Below are positions 1 to 7,831 of a stretch of DNA of 64,000 nucleotides, piece after piece. Within the stretch, counting starts at the first letter, position 1, and the number at the start of each line of letters is the position of its first letter. The notes beneath the pieces were generated by a model, which worked only from the letters and a program-made list of their open reading frames with translations, made no database searches and had not been told where the DNA came from. A program made the position numbers and the translations under genes. The stretch lies in the NCBI GenBank assembly GCA_018651745.1, contig JABIDL010000020.1, positions 1 to 64,000 of the forward strand, in the 5' to 3' direction. Source of the stretch: Candidatus Neomarinimicrobiota bacterium. Its GTDB lineage: Bacteria > Fidelibacterota > Marinisomatia > Marinisomatales > TCS55.

Positions 1-95
1 ACTGCGTTCAGATCCAAAGAAAACAGCTTAACCAACTGTCTAAATTTCTTCTCAGAAATATGGGAACGCTTAACATACTTGTTTCTCATTGTCAT
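1..95 (-). CDS. IS1595-family transposase, N-terminal fragment (runs off the window)
   Basis: An open minus-strand frame begins ATG at 95 (alternative ATG at 89) and runs off the left edge after 31 residues. It contains NKYVKRSHISEKKFRQLV followed by KLFSLDLNA, which I recognise as the start of IS1595/IS1016-type transposases (Zn-binding N-terminal domain followed by a DDE-type catalytic domain). Only the N-terminus is visible, so integrity of the element cannot be judged. It lies about 37 bp beyond the stop of a truncated recX, so the element probably inserted into recX. A stretch near 96-112 (GGCTGTAAATTCTTGT on the minus strand) could be the terminal inverted repeat; that is inference. Confidence 0.65.
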   Translation of the reverse strand, partial: MTMRNKYVKRSHISEKKFRQLVKLFSLDLNA

Positions 96-131
96 ACAAG
101 AATTTACAGCCTTTTGTCTTATGCATTCTAG

Positions 132-323
132 TCATGACCCTATATTATTTAATTCGGATTCGGAAATTTCATCCCCTTCTGCAATTGGGTTAAAAAGAAA
201 AACGTCTTCAGATATTCTGAAGACGTTTCCATTTTCCAATTCAATAATCCGGTGGTTATTTTTCACCTGGACCTTAGTGATTTTAAGATTTCTTTTTGGC
301 ACGCTTCTTTTCCGGCATACCAA
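132..323 (-). pseudogene. recX: recX N-terminal remnant, truncated
   Basis: The frame overlaps the end of recA and gives residues such as [15 protein letters not shown] and FRISEDVFLF, then EGDEISESELNNI. This is the usual N-terminal beta-strand region of the RecA regulator RecX. It ends at a TGA at 132-134 after at most 63 residues, whereas RecX is normally about 150 residues or more with three-helix repeats that are absent here. The true start is unclear: the first Met (323) would overlap recA by 41 bp, and an internal GTG is possible. Position directly after recA is the standard recA-recX order. The rest of recX, if it survives, would lie beyond the transposase to the left. Confidence 0.6.
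192..228 (-). terminator. Rho-independent terminator after recA, inside the recX frame
   Basis: On the minus strand a perfect 13-bp stem (AAACGTCTTCAGA / TCTGAAGACGTTT, plus positions 200-228) with a 3-nt loop is followed by TTCTTTTT. This is a strong intrinsic terminator 55 bp after the recA stop, and it also encodes part of the RecX-like frame. Confidence 0.75.
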
Positions 324-1308
324 GAAAATTCCTAACAGCCTTTACGATTTTTTCGCGGATATCCTCATTATCTTTCAGAAATTCTTTCGAATTTTCTCGC
401 CCTTGACCAATCTTAGATCCATCAAAAGAAAACCACGCACCCATTTTCTGAACAATATCACCGGCAACTGCAAGATCAAGAATATCGCCTAAATATGAAA
501 TACCTTGACCATACATGATGTCTAGTTCTGTATTCTTAAACGGAGGCGCAACCTTGTTTTTGACAACCTTTACTCTTACCCGATTGCCAACAGGATCTTG
601 TCCTTCTTTGATGGTTGCAATACGTCGGATATCCATTCTAATTGAGGTGTAAAATTTCAAAGCGCGTCCTCCGGGAGTTGTTTCCGGGCTTCCGTACATT
701 ACACCAATTTTTTCTCGAATTTGATTGATGAAAATGACACAAGTATTTGAACGCTTTACTGTCCCAGTCAACTTCCGTAGCGCCTGAGACATTAATCTTG
801 CCTGCAAACCAACATGAGAATCACCCATTTCGCCTTCAATCTCTGCTCGTGGAACTAATGCTGCAACTGAATCAATTACAATGATATCCAAAGCACCGCT
901 TCGTACAAGTGTTTCTGTAATTTCCAATGCCTGTTCCCCGTTGTCAGGCTGAGAAATGAGTAGATCTTTTACATTAACGCCAAGTTGTGCAGAATACGCA
1001 GGATCGAGGGCATGTTCCGCATCAATGAATGCCGCGTTGCCTCCCTCTTTTTGAGCTTCTGCAAGAATATGAAGTGCAAGGGTTGTTTTACCGGAAGATT
1101 CCGGACCATAAATTTCTATTATCCTTCCCCGCGGCACACCACCAACTCCTAGGGCCGCATCTAAACTGAGCGCTCCGGTAGAAATAACATTGTCCATTAT
1201 CTTGGGCTGATCTGTCCCAAGTTTCATTATAGATCCCTGACCGTACTGTTTATCAATCTGTGCGATTGCAAGTTCGAGGGATTTTGTCTTTTTTGTAGTC
1301 GTTGCCAT
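283..1308 (-). CDS. recA: Recombinase RecA
   Basis: A 341-residue RecA of normal length. It is the ATP-dependent strand-exchange protein of homologous recombination and the SOS coprotease. Walker [10 protein letters not shown] is at about 68-76 and Walker B around [10 protein letters not shown]. The [16 protein letters not shown] stretch and the [20 protein letters not shown] loop (DNA-binding L2 region) are intact. The C-terminus is short and basic (KKRAKKKS). The start ATG is preceded by a TAGGAGCG ribosome-binding site. It follows thpR after a 10-bp gap at the end of the dnaX-to-recA gene string, so it may be co-transcribed as well as having its own promoter. I did not find a clear LexA box. 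Confidence 0.98.
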   Translation of the reverse strand: MATTTKKTKSLELAIAQIDKQYGQGSIMKLGTDQPKIMDNVISTGALSLDAALGVGGVPRGRIIEIYGPESSGKTTLALHILAEAQKEGGNAAFIDAEHALDPAYSAQLGVNVKDLLISQPDNGEQALEITETLVRSGALDIIVIDSVAALVPRAEIEGEMGDSHVGLQARLMSQALRKLTGTVKRSNTCVIFINQIREKIGVMYGSPETTPGGRALKFYTSIRMDIRRIATIKEGQDPVGNRVRVKVVKNKVAPPFKNTELDIMYGQGISYLGDILDLAVAGDIVQKMGAWFSFDGSKIGQGRENSKEFLKDNEDIREKIVKAVRNFLGMPEKKRAKKKS

Positions 1309-1318
1309 TTAATCGCTC

Positions 1319-1891
1319 CTAATTATTAATAATGTGGGTGCCTAAAATAGTATACTCAGAACCATTTGGAAAGAGTTCACTTCGCATTAAAGAAAAATAT
1401 TTTGGTTTCCACGGAATGGGATCGAATCTTTTGGATAAATATTGTTTGATATTGGGTGTTTTTGTTCTCGGATACGTAATTCGACCCAAAGTAATGTGTG
1501 GATAAAATTTCTTTTCATCCGGTGGAAATCCAAGTTGGCTCATTGATTCTCGAACAGAATGTCCCAATTCTATTAGAGGAGCAGTGTTTCCTTTGGTACC
1601 CACCCAGAGAACTCGAGGTCGTTTGGATGTAGGAAAGCATCCCGATCCTGCAATATCCAATTCAAATGTTTGATGAGATTTTGCCACCGCATCAAGCGCA
1701 GTTTTAATATCCGGGATCATTGATTCCGGTGTAGGACCGAGAAATTGCAATGTGAAATGAATATTAGATGGATGCATCCAATTGATTTTTCCTGTATAAT
1801 CTGCGATTGTTGGCTTAAACATTGACTGAAGATTCGAAACAGCTTCCGGCACCGGTAAGGCAATAAATGTTCGTAAAAGCTGATTATTCAC
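1319..1891 (-). CDS. thpR: RNA 2',3'-cyclic phosphodiesterase (ThpR/LigT)
   Basis: A 190-residue member of the 2H phosphoesterase superfamily. The two catalytic HxTx motifs are visible as HFTL (about 45-48) and HITL (about 132-135), the spacing expected for ThpR. The family opens 2',3'-cyclic phosphates on RNA ends; the physiological substrate in bacteria is poorly known. The start overlaps the end of cinA by 8 bp, indicating translational coupling. The thpR-cinA-recA order is commonly seen in bacteria and fits a competence/DNA-maintenance operon. Confidence 0.9.
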   Translation of the reverse strand: MNNQLLRTFIALPVPEAVSNLQSMFKPTIADYTGKINWMHPSNIHFTLQFLGPTPESMIPDIKTALDAVAKSHQTFELDIAGSGCFPTSKRPRVLWVGTKGNTAPLIELGHSVRESMSQLGFPPDEKKFYPHITLGRITYPRTKTPNIKQYLSKRFDPIPWKPKYFSLMRSELFPNGSEYTILGTHIINN

Positions 1892-3098
1892 GTAATAAAT
1901 AAAGTCTGAGCAAATTTATAGCAGCTTGGGATGTAAGTTTTTTATTAGCGAGACGATTCTTTGTAAGATTTAATTTTTTCGTTAAGACTTCCTCATCATT
2001 CGCTAAAGCAATATACACTAATCCAACCGGTTTTTCTTCAGATCCACCACCCGGACCGGCAATGCCTGTAGAAGATAAACCAAGGTTTGATTTGAGCGAA
2101 GATCGGATTCCTTTTGCCATTTCATTTGCAGTTTGTTCGCTGACGGCGCCAAACTTTTCTATCGTTTCTTTCTTTACTCCAAGTTTCGAAATTTTGACTT
2201 CATTTTGGTACGCTATCACACTTCCAAGCAGATAGCCGGAACTTCCGGGAACATTCGTAAGTCGATCAGAAATGAGTCCTCCGGTGCAAGATTCAGCAAT
2301 AGAAATTGTCAATTGCTTGTCTAAGATTAATTTCCCGACAATTTCCTCTAAAGATATGCCATTTTCTCCGAATATATATTTTCCTACACGTTGATAAATG
2401 GATTCTTTTAATGTGGTTAAGGACTTTTTATCTTTGGAACTAATTCGTAAATCTACTCCGGTTAATTTTGGTAAAAATGCAAGTTTTGCATTGATATTTT
2501 TCAAAATAGGTTCAAGCTTTTCCGCTAATGCAGATTCCATTATTCCCGTTGTTCTTAATGTGAGAATATGGATTGGATTTTGAATATTTATTTTAAGAAA
2601 AGGAATGACCGATTCTACCATCATAGCTTTCATTTCGACAGGAACGCCGGGCAAGGCAACAATATCCATTCCATTTTTTTGTAATTGAATTCCGCGTGCC
2701 GATCCTAACGGATTGGGAATCAGTTCACCATTTATTGGCTTCAATGCTTGGTTTTTGTTCAGGTCAGGAATTGAAATGTGCCTGCTTTTAAACCTTCTTT
2801 TTAAATCTTGCCAATAATCATCATCGAATTCTGTTTCTACATCGGCCCAATCGAAAAGCGAGTTGGCTGTAATATCATCATGCGTTGGTCCAAGACCACC
2901 TGTAATAATTAAGGCATTCAGATATGTTGGAATAGAATTAAAACTATTTACGATTGCTTCATGGGAATCTTGTACTGTGTGGTGCCAAACGATTTCAGCA
3001 CCAATCTCACTCATTCGTTTTCCAATCCATGAAGCATTTGTATTGGTTGTAAATCCGGAAAGTAGCTCATTCCCGATCGTGATTAAACCGATTTTCAC
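1884..3098 (-). CDS. cinA: CinA: competence/damage-inducible protein with NMN amidohydrolase domain
   Basis: A 404-residue two-domain CinA. The N-terminal MoaB/MoeA-like domain (about 1-170) contains GNELLSG and the ITGGLGPTHDD motif, ascribed in the family to ADP-ribose pyrophosphatase or molybdopterin-binding folds. The C-terminal domain (about 245-404) is PncC-like (nicotinamide mononucleotide deamidase), with SIAESCTGGLISDRLTN and STGIAGPGGGSEEKPVGLVY. It overlaps pgpA by 4 bp and thpR by 8 bp, so it belongs to the same operon. Both domains look complete. Confidence 0.95.
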   Translation of the reverse strand: MKIGLITIGNELLSGFTTNTNASWIGKRMSEIGAEIVWHHTVQDSHEAIVNSFNSIPTYLNALIITGGLGPTHDDITANSLFDWADVETEFDDDYWQDLKRRFKSRHISIPDLNKNQALKPINGELIPNPLGSARGIQLQKNGMDIVALPGVPVEMKAMMVESVIPFLKINIQNPIHILTLRTTGIMESALAEKLEPILKNINAKLAFLPKLTGVDLRISSKDKKSLTTLKESIYQRVGKYIFGENGISLEEIVGKLILDKQLTISIAESCTGGLISDRLTNVPGSSGYLLGSVIAYQNEVKISKLGVKKETIEKFGAVSEQTANEMAKGIRSSLKSNLGLSSTGIAGPGGGSEEKPVGLVYIALANDEEVLTKKLNLTKNRLANKKLTSQAAINLLRLYLLRE

Positions 3099-3550
3099 AG
3101 TGTGAAATATCTTATAGAGTGTAAAATGATTAGGACAAACAAACCAGCGGCTAAATCATCGGCCATGACGCCAAGCCCGCCCTTTAATTTTTCAAGATCT
3201 TTGATGGGACCGGGCTTGATAATATCAAATACACGAAATAATACAAAAGCACCTAAAGCATATTCAGGAATAATAGGAAGTCCGATTACAGCCACCCATT
3301 GTCCAGCTAATTCATCAATAACTACAAAAGAAGGATCTTCTTGGCTTTGCCTTTTCACAACCGAATCAGAGACTCTTTTACCAATAAGAGATATGGATAA
3401 TATTAAACCAATGAAAGTGAAGATATGTAATAAATGCCCAAAATAAAACCACGATAAAATAGCAAACAAACTTCCCCAAGTTCCAGGGGCGAACGGAAGT
3501 TTACCAATGCCTACTACAGAAGCAATCCATTCAGGAAAACCCCATTTCAT
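3095..3550 (-). CDS. pgpA: Phosphatidylglycerophosphatase A
   Basis: A 151-residue PgpA-family membrane protein that removes the phosphate from phosphatidylglycerophosphate to give phosphatidylglycerol. Family features visible are the N-terminal SVVGIGKLPFAPGTWGS stretch, the central DPSFVVIDELAGQW motif, and the terminal GGLGVMADDLAAG motif with metal-binding acidic residues. Hydrophobic segments occur at about 40-57, 85-105 and 130-148. It sits 12 bp downstream of pgsA, which makes its substrate, so the two act consecutively in phospholipid synthesis. Confidence 0.93.
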   Translation of the reverse strand: MKWGFPEWIASVVGIGKLPFAPGTWGSLFAILSWFYFGHLLHIFTFIGLILSISLIGKRVSDSVVKRQSQEDPSFVVIDELAGQWVAVIGLPIIPEYALGAFVLFRVFDIIKPGPIKDLEKLKGGLGVMADDLAAGLFVLIILHSIRYFTL

Positions 3551-3562
3551 AAGACATGTACT

Positions 3563-4150
3563 TTAATCAAAGGCCCGCTTTATGATTGAGCGGTTTGTGT
3601 AAAAATAATTCATTCCTGTTACAACGGTGAACAGCGTGACGCTAATCGTTAAATAATAAATCACTCTGTATTCCTTAATGATCGCTCTCAAATCTGTAAT
3701 TGGAAAAAAGGTGAATGCTTTCGCACCAACATAGACCAATACAAAAATGATGAACCCAATCTGTACTCCAGTTTTGATTTTGGCTATTTTGCTGGTTTGA
3801 ATAATGAATCCTTTTTGATTCATTAACATTCGTAAGCCCGTAATAAACAAATCTCTGGAAATAATAAGTCCGACCATCCAAAATGGGACAATTTTCATGA
3901 CGGCAAAAGAAATAAAAGCAGATGAAACTAAAATTTTATCGGCAAGTGGATCAAGAAAACGTCCATAATCACTTTCAAGATCATATTTTCTGGCAACATA
4001 ACCGTCGTACGCATCGGTGATAGACGCAATGCTAAACACTACCAAAGCCCAAAAATTAGAATAAGGATGATCATGAAATAAGAGTACAATAAATATCGGA
4101 GTCAAAAGAATGCGTAAAAATGTTAACATATTTGGGATTTGTTTCTTCAT
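3563..4150 (-). CDS. pgsA: CDP-diacylglycerol-glycerol-3-phosphate 3-phosphatidyltransferase
   Basis: A 195-residue integral membrane CDP-alcohol phosphatidyltransferase. The signature D-x2-DG-x2-AR-x8-G-x3-D-x3-D is present, beginning DAYDGYVARKYDLESDYG and continuing with RFLDPLAD (about 47-72). Several hydrophobic helices follow. It condenses CDP-diacylglycerol with glycerol-3-phosphate. Its start overlaps the recR stop by 4 bp (ATGA), and pgpA follows directly, pairing the two steps to phosphatidylglycerol. Confidence 0.94.
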   Translation of the reverse strand: MKKQIPNMLTFLRILLTPIFIVLLFHDHPYSNFWALVVFSIASITDAYDGYVARKYDLESDYGRFLDPLADKILVSSAFISFAVMKIVPFWMVGLIISRDLFITGLRMLMNQKGFIIQTSKIAKIKTGVQIGFIIFVLVYVGAKAFTFFPITDLRAIIKEYRVIYYLTISVTLFTVVTGMNYFYTNRSIIKRAFD

Positions 4151-4737
4151 AAAGATGTTCTGCCTTCCATTGCACTTAAAATAGTTGCATCATCCGTGTA
4201 TTCTAAATCTGAACCAACAGATAATCCACGTGCGAGCCGTGATACAGTTACCCCTTTTTGTTTTAGGAGTTTCGCAAGATACAAATTGGTTGCTTCCCCT
4301 TCGATGCTCGGATTTGTGGCGAGCACAATTTCCATCCCCTCTTTCACACGGATCAATAAAGAGTCTATATTTAAATCATCTGGACCAATGCCATCCAAAG
4401 GTGACAATAATCCACCTAAGACGTGGTATCGTCCCATCGTGATGCTGGATTTTTCAAGCCGATAAATATCGTCGGCATCTTCTACTACACAAATCAAATG
4501 ATCGTCTCTCTTTGGATCAGAGCATAATGTGCACGGATCTTCTTGCGTTATGGAACCGCAAATAGAACAGGCCAAGATGGATTGTTTCATATCTAAAACG
4601 GCTTCAGCTAAATGAATCGATTGTTCTTTCGGAGCATTTAGTAAATAAAATGACATGCGTTCTGCAGTTTTTTTCCCAATTCCGGGGAATTTTGCAAATT
4701 GCTCAATTAATCGATCAATAGTGTCCGGTACAGCCAT
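4147..4737 (-). CDS. recR: Recombination mediator protein RecR
   Basis: RecR (196 residues from the chosen start) acts with RecF/RecO to load RecA at gaps. The sequence shows the N-terminal helix-hairpin-helix (LIEQFAKFPGIGKKTAERM), a Cys4 zinc finger (CSICGSITQEDPCTLC), and a Toprim domain starting LICVVEDADD with the family C-terminus ARGLSVGSDLEYTD. The frame is open further upstream to 4764, but that Met lies inside ybaB. The ATG at 4737, 2 nt after the ybaB stop, gives the canonical N-terminus. The ybaB-recR pairing downstream of dnaX is conserved across bacteria. Confidence 0.95.
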   Translation of the reverse strand: MAVPDTIDRLIEQFAKFPGIGKKTAERMSFYLLNAPKEQSIHLAEAVLDMKQSILACSICGSITQEDPCTLCSDPKRDDHLICVVEDADDIYRLEKSSITMGRYHVLGGLLSPLDGIGPDDLNIDSLLIRVKEGMEIVLATNPSIEGEATNLYLAKLLKQKGVTVSRLARGLSVGSDLEYTDDATILSAMEGRTSL

Positions 4738-4738
4738 A

Positions 4739-5065
4739 TTACATTCCCGGAATTTTACTTCCACCCATCATGGGTCCCGCTATCGAATTCAGACGCTGCT
4801 TACTTTCGTCATCTGCTTTCCGCATGGCTTTATTTACAGCAGAAAGTATGAGATCCTCCGCCATATCCACCTCTTCGCTCAATAATTCCGGTTTCAATTT
4901 TAATTCGAGTAATTCATGTTTTCCATTAACAATAGCAGTAACCAAACCTGATCCTGCATCAGCTTCGACTGTCAGATCAGCAAGTTCGGCATGAGCAGAT
5001 TCAAGTTCTGCTTGCATTTTCACCGCCTGTGCTTTCATTTTATTTAACTGTCCTTTATTAAACAT
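4739..5065 (-). CDS. ybaB: YbaB/EbfC family nucleoid-associated protein
   Basis: A 108-residue small protein with the YbaB pattern: an N-terminal Met-rich helix (MFNKGQLNKMKAQAVKMQ), the beta-sheet segment VEADAGSGLVTAIVNGKHEL, and a C-terminal helix. A GG/M-rich tail (GPMMGGSKIPGM) is typical. The family forms dimers that bind DNA as nucleoid-associated factors. It starts 3 bp after the dnaX stop and ends where recR begins, the standard dnaX-ybaB-recR operon. Confidence 0.94.
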   Translation of the reverse strand: MFNKGQLNKMKAQAVKMQAELESAHAELADLTVEADAGSGLVTAIVNGKHELLELKLKPELLSEEVDMAEDLILSAVNKAMRKADDESKQRLNSIAGPMMGGSKIPGM

Positions 5066-5068
5066 AAG

Positions 5069-6751
5069 CTACCTCATTATTTCTCCATCAAATCGTTCAA
5101 TCATTTTTTCCAAAATAGGATCTTCCCCATTAACCGATTTTGCTTCATCATTTAATTGGTCTGGATCTATTTTGGGTTTAATATCCTTATCAATAGTGTA
5201 ATTTAATCTCAACACTTTCCCGACAACAGATTCAATAATTGTCTCTATATCTTCTCTATTCTTTTTTAGGGAATTCACAGAAAATTTGGATGTGTCCGGG
5301 ATGCTGATTGTTAACTTACTTCCTTGGACATCTTGTGGAATTGAATGTTCCAAAATAGATCCCAAAGATGGACGCTTGGATGATAAAGTAGTTAAAAATT
5401 GACTCCAGTGATTATGTATAGCACCTAAATTTATTCCATTCGAAAGACCATTCGGTTCCGATTCTGGTGCTGTTCTTTCAATGATTGGTACTTCCTTTGG
5501 TTCAACCTTCTTTTCAGAGACGGAAGGCTGACTCAAAACCGCCGCACCTTTTGGTTTGACTTCAGGATTACTTTGTGGATTTGAATTGTCTTCTCTTGCT
5601 GGATATTTTTTTGGTAATCCCCCGGACACAGGTCCGTTGTTAATTAAATTTTCGATGGATTGCGTTTGATCCATTTCCAATAGTTTTAATGACATCATTT
5701 CCATTAACAGCTGGGGTTGTTCTGATCGTTTTATTTCTTTAGAAAAATCGCTGATAACATTTCCGATCCTTAATAAATCCCGGTTATCCCAAAATGTAAT
5801 TTCTTTTAAATAGGATTCCCGAATATCTTCATTCAATTCAAGAGCATCCAATCCCTTGTTAACAGATGCAAATAATAAATTCCGAATATGATGTGTCAAT
5901 CCAAAAACTATGTCCTCAAGCGGTGTTCCGAATGACCGAATTTCCCGTAACAAAGCTATCAAATCTTCACTATTCTTTTCACGTAGATATTGTGTGTATT
6001 GGAAATATAATTCATGCGGAATGAGACCAAGCACTTTACTGACTTCTTCCATAGAAATCACATCGCCCCCATAAGCAATAACTTGATCGAGAATACTTAA
6101 AGCATCCCGCATACTTCCATCAGCTTTGCGAGCAATTTCTTTTAAAGCATCTGCTTCAACTATTACTTTTTCATCTTTTAAAATATGCGATAGTCTGTCT
6201 TGAATCACCGGAACAGAAATTCGATGAAAATCGAACCTTTGACACCGTGAAATAATAGTTGAGGGCACTTTCTGTATATCGGTAGTACATAGCATGAATT
6301 TCCCGTGAGGCGGTGGTTCTTCTAATGTTCTTAGCAAAGCGTTAAACGCCTGAGTTGTAAGCATGTGTACTTCATCAATAATGAATATTTTATAGGGAGC
6401 ATTTACAGGTGCGTACTTAATGACCTCTCGAAGGTTTCGTATTTCATCAATACCTCGATTAGATGCGCCATCAATTTCCAGGACATCCATATTTCTTCCA
6501 TCGGTAATTTCAGTACAAACGGTACAAGAATTACAGGAAACTCCCTCTTTTGATTTGGGACAGTTTAGGCTTTTCGCTAGAATCCGTGCGGATGTTGTTT
6601 TTCCGACCCCGCGAGGACCGGTGAAAATATATCCTTGCGCAATCCTGTCTTTTTTAAACGCATTTATAAGCGTTGTTGAAACATGATCTTGTCCAACCAA
6701 ATCCTCAAAGGATTGTGGTCGCCATTTTAATGAAAGGACTTGGTAGCTCAT
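5069..6751 (-). CDS. dnaX: DNA polymerase III subunit gamma/tau
   Basis: A 560-residue clamp-loader ATPase. Walker A GPRGVGKT is at 45-52, the zinc-binding Cys cluster (CPKSKEGVSCNSCTVC) is at about 64-79, the DEVH Walker B box follows in IIDEVHML, and sensor/arginine-finger segments (TTDIQKVPSTIISRCQRF) are present. Residues beyond about 370 form a variable linker rich in Pro/Glu/Lys and a divergent tau-type C-terminal domain. I saw no obvious programmed-frameshift heptamer producing a separate gamma form. The SRP RNA gene lies 39 bp upstream on the same strand, an arrangement also seen in Bacillus. Confidence 0.96.
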   Translation of the reverse strand: MSYQVLSLKWRPQSFEDLVGQDHVSTTLINAFKKDRIAQGYIFTGPRGVGKTTSARILAKSLNCPKSKEGVSCNSCTVCTEITDGRNMDVLEIDGASNRGIDEIRNLREVIKYAPVNAPYKIFIIDEVHMLTTQAFNALLRTLEEPPPHGKFMLCTTDIQKVPSTIISRCQRFDFHRISVPVIQDRLSHILKDEKVIVEADALKEIARKADGSMRDALSILDQVIAYGGDVISMEEVSKVLGLIPHELYFQYTQYLREKNSEDLIALLREIRSFGTPLEDIVFGLTHHIRNLLFASVNKGLDALELNEDIRESYLKEITFWDNRDLLRIGNVISDFSKEIKRSEQPQLLMEMMSLKLLEMDQTQSIENLINNGPVSGGLPKKYPAREDNSNPQSNPEVKPKGAAVLSQPSVSEKKVEPKEVPIIERTAPESEPNGLSNGINLGAIHNHWSQFLTTLSSKRPSLGSILEHSIPQDVQGSKLTISIPDTSKFSVNSLKKNREDIETIIESVVGKVLRLNYTIDKDIKPKIDPDQLNDEAKSVNGEDPILEKMIERFDGEIMR

Positions 6752-6790
6752 AATCTGTTTAGAATCATTCTTGTAATTTATAAAAAATTA

Positions 6791-7060
6791 TGGTCGTGCG
6801 CCATAGTTTGACTTACCTGAAATTTAAAGCTGTAAACCAGTAAACTCCACTCCAGCACCCATCGGCTTATTGCTTAAAAACGTACCGCTGCTCCCTTCCG
6901 GGCCTGACGGGATTCAGTTAAAAGTAACTCCAATAGGATGAAGCTTCAACGTCACTTAATTCAAGAATCAAATCCAGCATAAGCCTCGCCATGGCATTCG
7001 ATCCTGCTATAGCGGATTGCAGGTTACAGGGCACCGCTGTCTCCCCATCTAGCACGACCA
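6791..7060 (-). ncRNA. ffs: Large-type bacterial SRP RNA (with Alu domain)
   Basis: The minus strand contains the invariant SRP domain GTCAGGCCCGGAAGGGAGCA (near 6890-6910), which binds Ffh. Upstream is a sequence recognisable as the Alu domain of large bacterial SRP RNAs (GTGCTAGATGGGGAGACAGC, then GGTGCCCTGTAACCTGC). The ends pair perfectly: 5' TGGTCGTGC (7060-7052) with 3' GCACGACCA (6799-6791). The pairing defines a transcript of about 270 nt, and a U-rich run follows as a likely terminator. The length matches the Bacillus-type scRNA rather than the short 4.5S RNA. A protein-like frame at 6918-7214 overlaps it and is not a gene. Confidence 0.92.
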
Positions 7061-7130
7061 AATTTTCAAAAAACTTCTCGCTCACCAATCGAAGATTGCG
7101 AAGATTGGTGGAATCAATCTCGATGTAAAA

Positions 7131-7151
7131 TCGGGACGACCTCTGCATTGC
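7131..7151 (-). repeat. Partial tRNA-Ala copy joined to a degenerate TCCCG hairpin
   Basis: Fourteen bases (7138-7151) exactly repeat the tRNA-Ala segment at 7182-7195 (anticodon 3' side to variable loop). On the minus strand the copy continues as GTCGTCCCGA and then an imperfect inverted repeat (ending TCGAGA near 7116). The junction GTCGTCCCGA is the same as in the tRNA-Gly fragments at 61.5 kb. This looks like a decayed insertion at the tRNA. Confidence 0.55.
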
Positions 7152-7156
7152 TTTTG

Positions 7157-7229
7157 TGGAACCGAGGAGGATCGAACTCCTGACCTCTGCATTGCGAACG
7201 CAGCGCTCTCCCAACTGAGCTACGGCCCC
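7157..7229 (-). tRNA. tRNA-Ala (CGC)
   Basis: The cloverleaf is complete: acceptor GGGGCCG pairs with CGGTTCC (two G-U pairs), the D arm has GCTC/GAGC, the anticodon stem CTGCG/TGCAG holds loop TTCGCAA, and the T arm is AGGAG-TTCGATC-CTCCT. The anticodon is CGC, reading GCG. CCA is not encoded. It lies upstream of the SRP RNA. Confidence 0.93.
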
Positions 7230-7385
7230 AAAAAATAATCACATTACGCTAAGGCTATTTATCCGCCGTAGCAAACCATCGGCGTGCTGGCCCAAAATAT
7301 AACACACAATTTAACGGATATTCTGAACTCGAGGCAATAGTTTGCCAAGTTTCATAATTCAATTAAATAAAATATAGAAAAACTA

Positions 7386-7820
7386 TTACTTTTTCTTCTT
7401 CCGTTTAAAGAATCCTTTTTTCTTGGGTTTTTTCTCTTTCTTTTCATCAGTTTCCCCTTTTTTATTTATCCCACTTGACTTGGATTCTTTCTCCTCAATT
7501 CTTTTTTCCCAATCACTTGCATCTTCCTGAGGCTCATCTAAACTTTCGGTCGAATCCTTTTCAGGCGTGTCCGACTCATTGGCTTTATTCGCCCAGCGGT
7601 TCTTCAGTTTTTCTTGTCGTTCCATAGATCGCTTTTTCAAGTCAACCAGCATATCAGATACTTCCTCATGGAAATCCGCCACCGTTTTTTCTAAACGATT
7701 CATCAGTTCTTCCAAAAGTGGTTCCCCATATCCTTCACCAATTCCATCGGAAATTTTATGTAATTGCTCACTTATATATTCTTTTTGGGGATCTAGTTTT
7801 TCAGTAGGTTTTTCAGCCAT
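7386..7820 (-). CDS. Hypothetical charged coiled-coil protein
   Basis: I do not recognise this 144-residue protein. The N-terminal half (about 10-75) is predicted to be helical, with the heptad-like segment LLEELMNRLEKTVADFHEEV. The second half is a low-complexity acidic/basic linker that ends in a Lys-rich tail (KKPKKKGFFKRKKKK). It has no signal peptide or membrane segment, so it is probably cytoplasmic, and the basic tail could bind nucleic acid or acidic lipid (inference). It is 11 bp downstream of the next secreted-protein gene and likely co-transcribed with it. Confidence 0.7.
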   Translation of the reverse strand: MAEKPTEKLDPQKEYISEQLHKISDGIGEGYGEPLLEELMNRLEKTVADFHEEVSDMLVDLKKRSMERQEKLKNRWANKANESDTPEKDSTESLDEPQEDASDWEKRIEEKESKSSGINKKGETDEKKEKKPKKKGFFKRKKKK

Positions 7821-7831
7821 TTTAGACTCCT

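Noticed and set aside
132-134. TGA in the recX frame as a fourth selenocysteine codon
   Set aside because: No RecX residue requires Sec there, no SECIS-like hairpin follows at the right distance, and the sequence beyond matches an IS1595 transposase N-terminus.
5069-6751. Programmed frameshift in dnaX
   Set aside because: I saw no A-rich slippery heptamer followed by a hairpin at the expected position.
6918-7214. 98-residue minus-strand frame
   Set aside because: It covers part of tRNA-Ala and the SRP RNA; the reading is a shadow of RNA genes.
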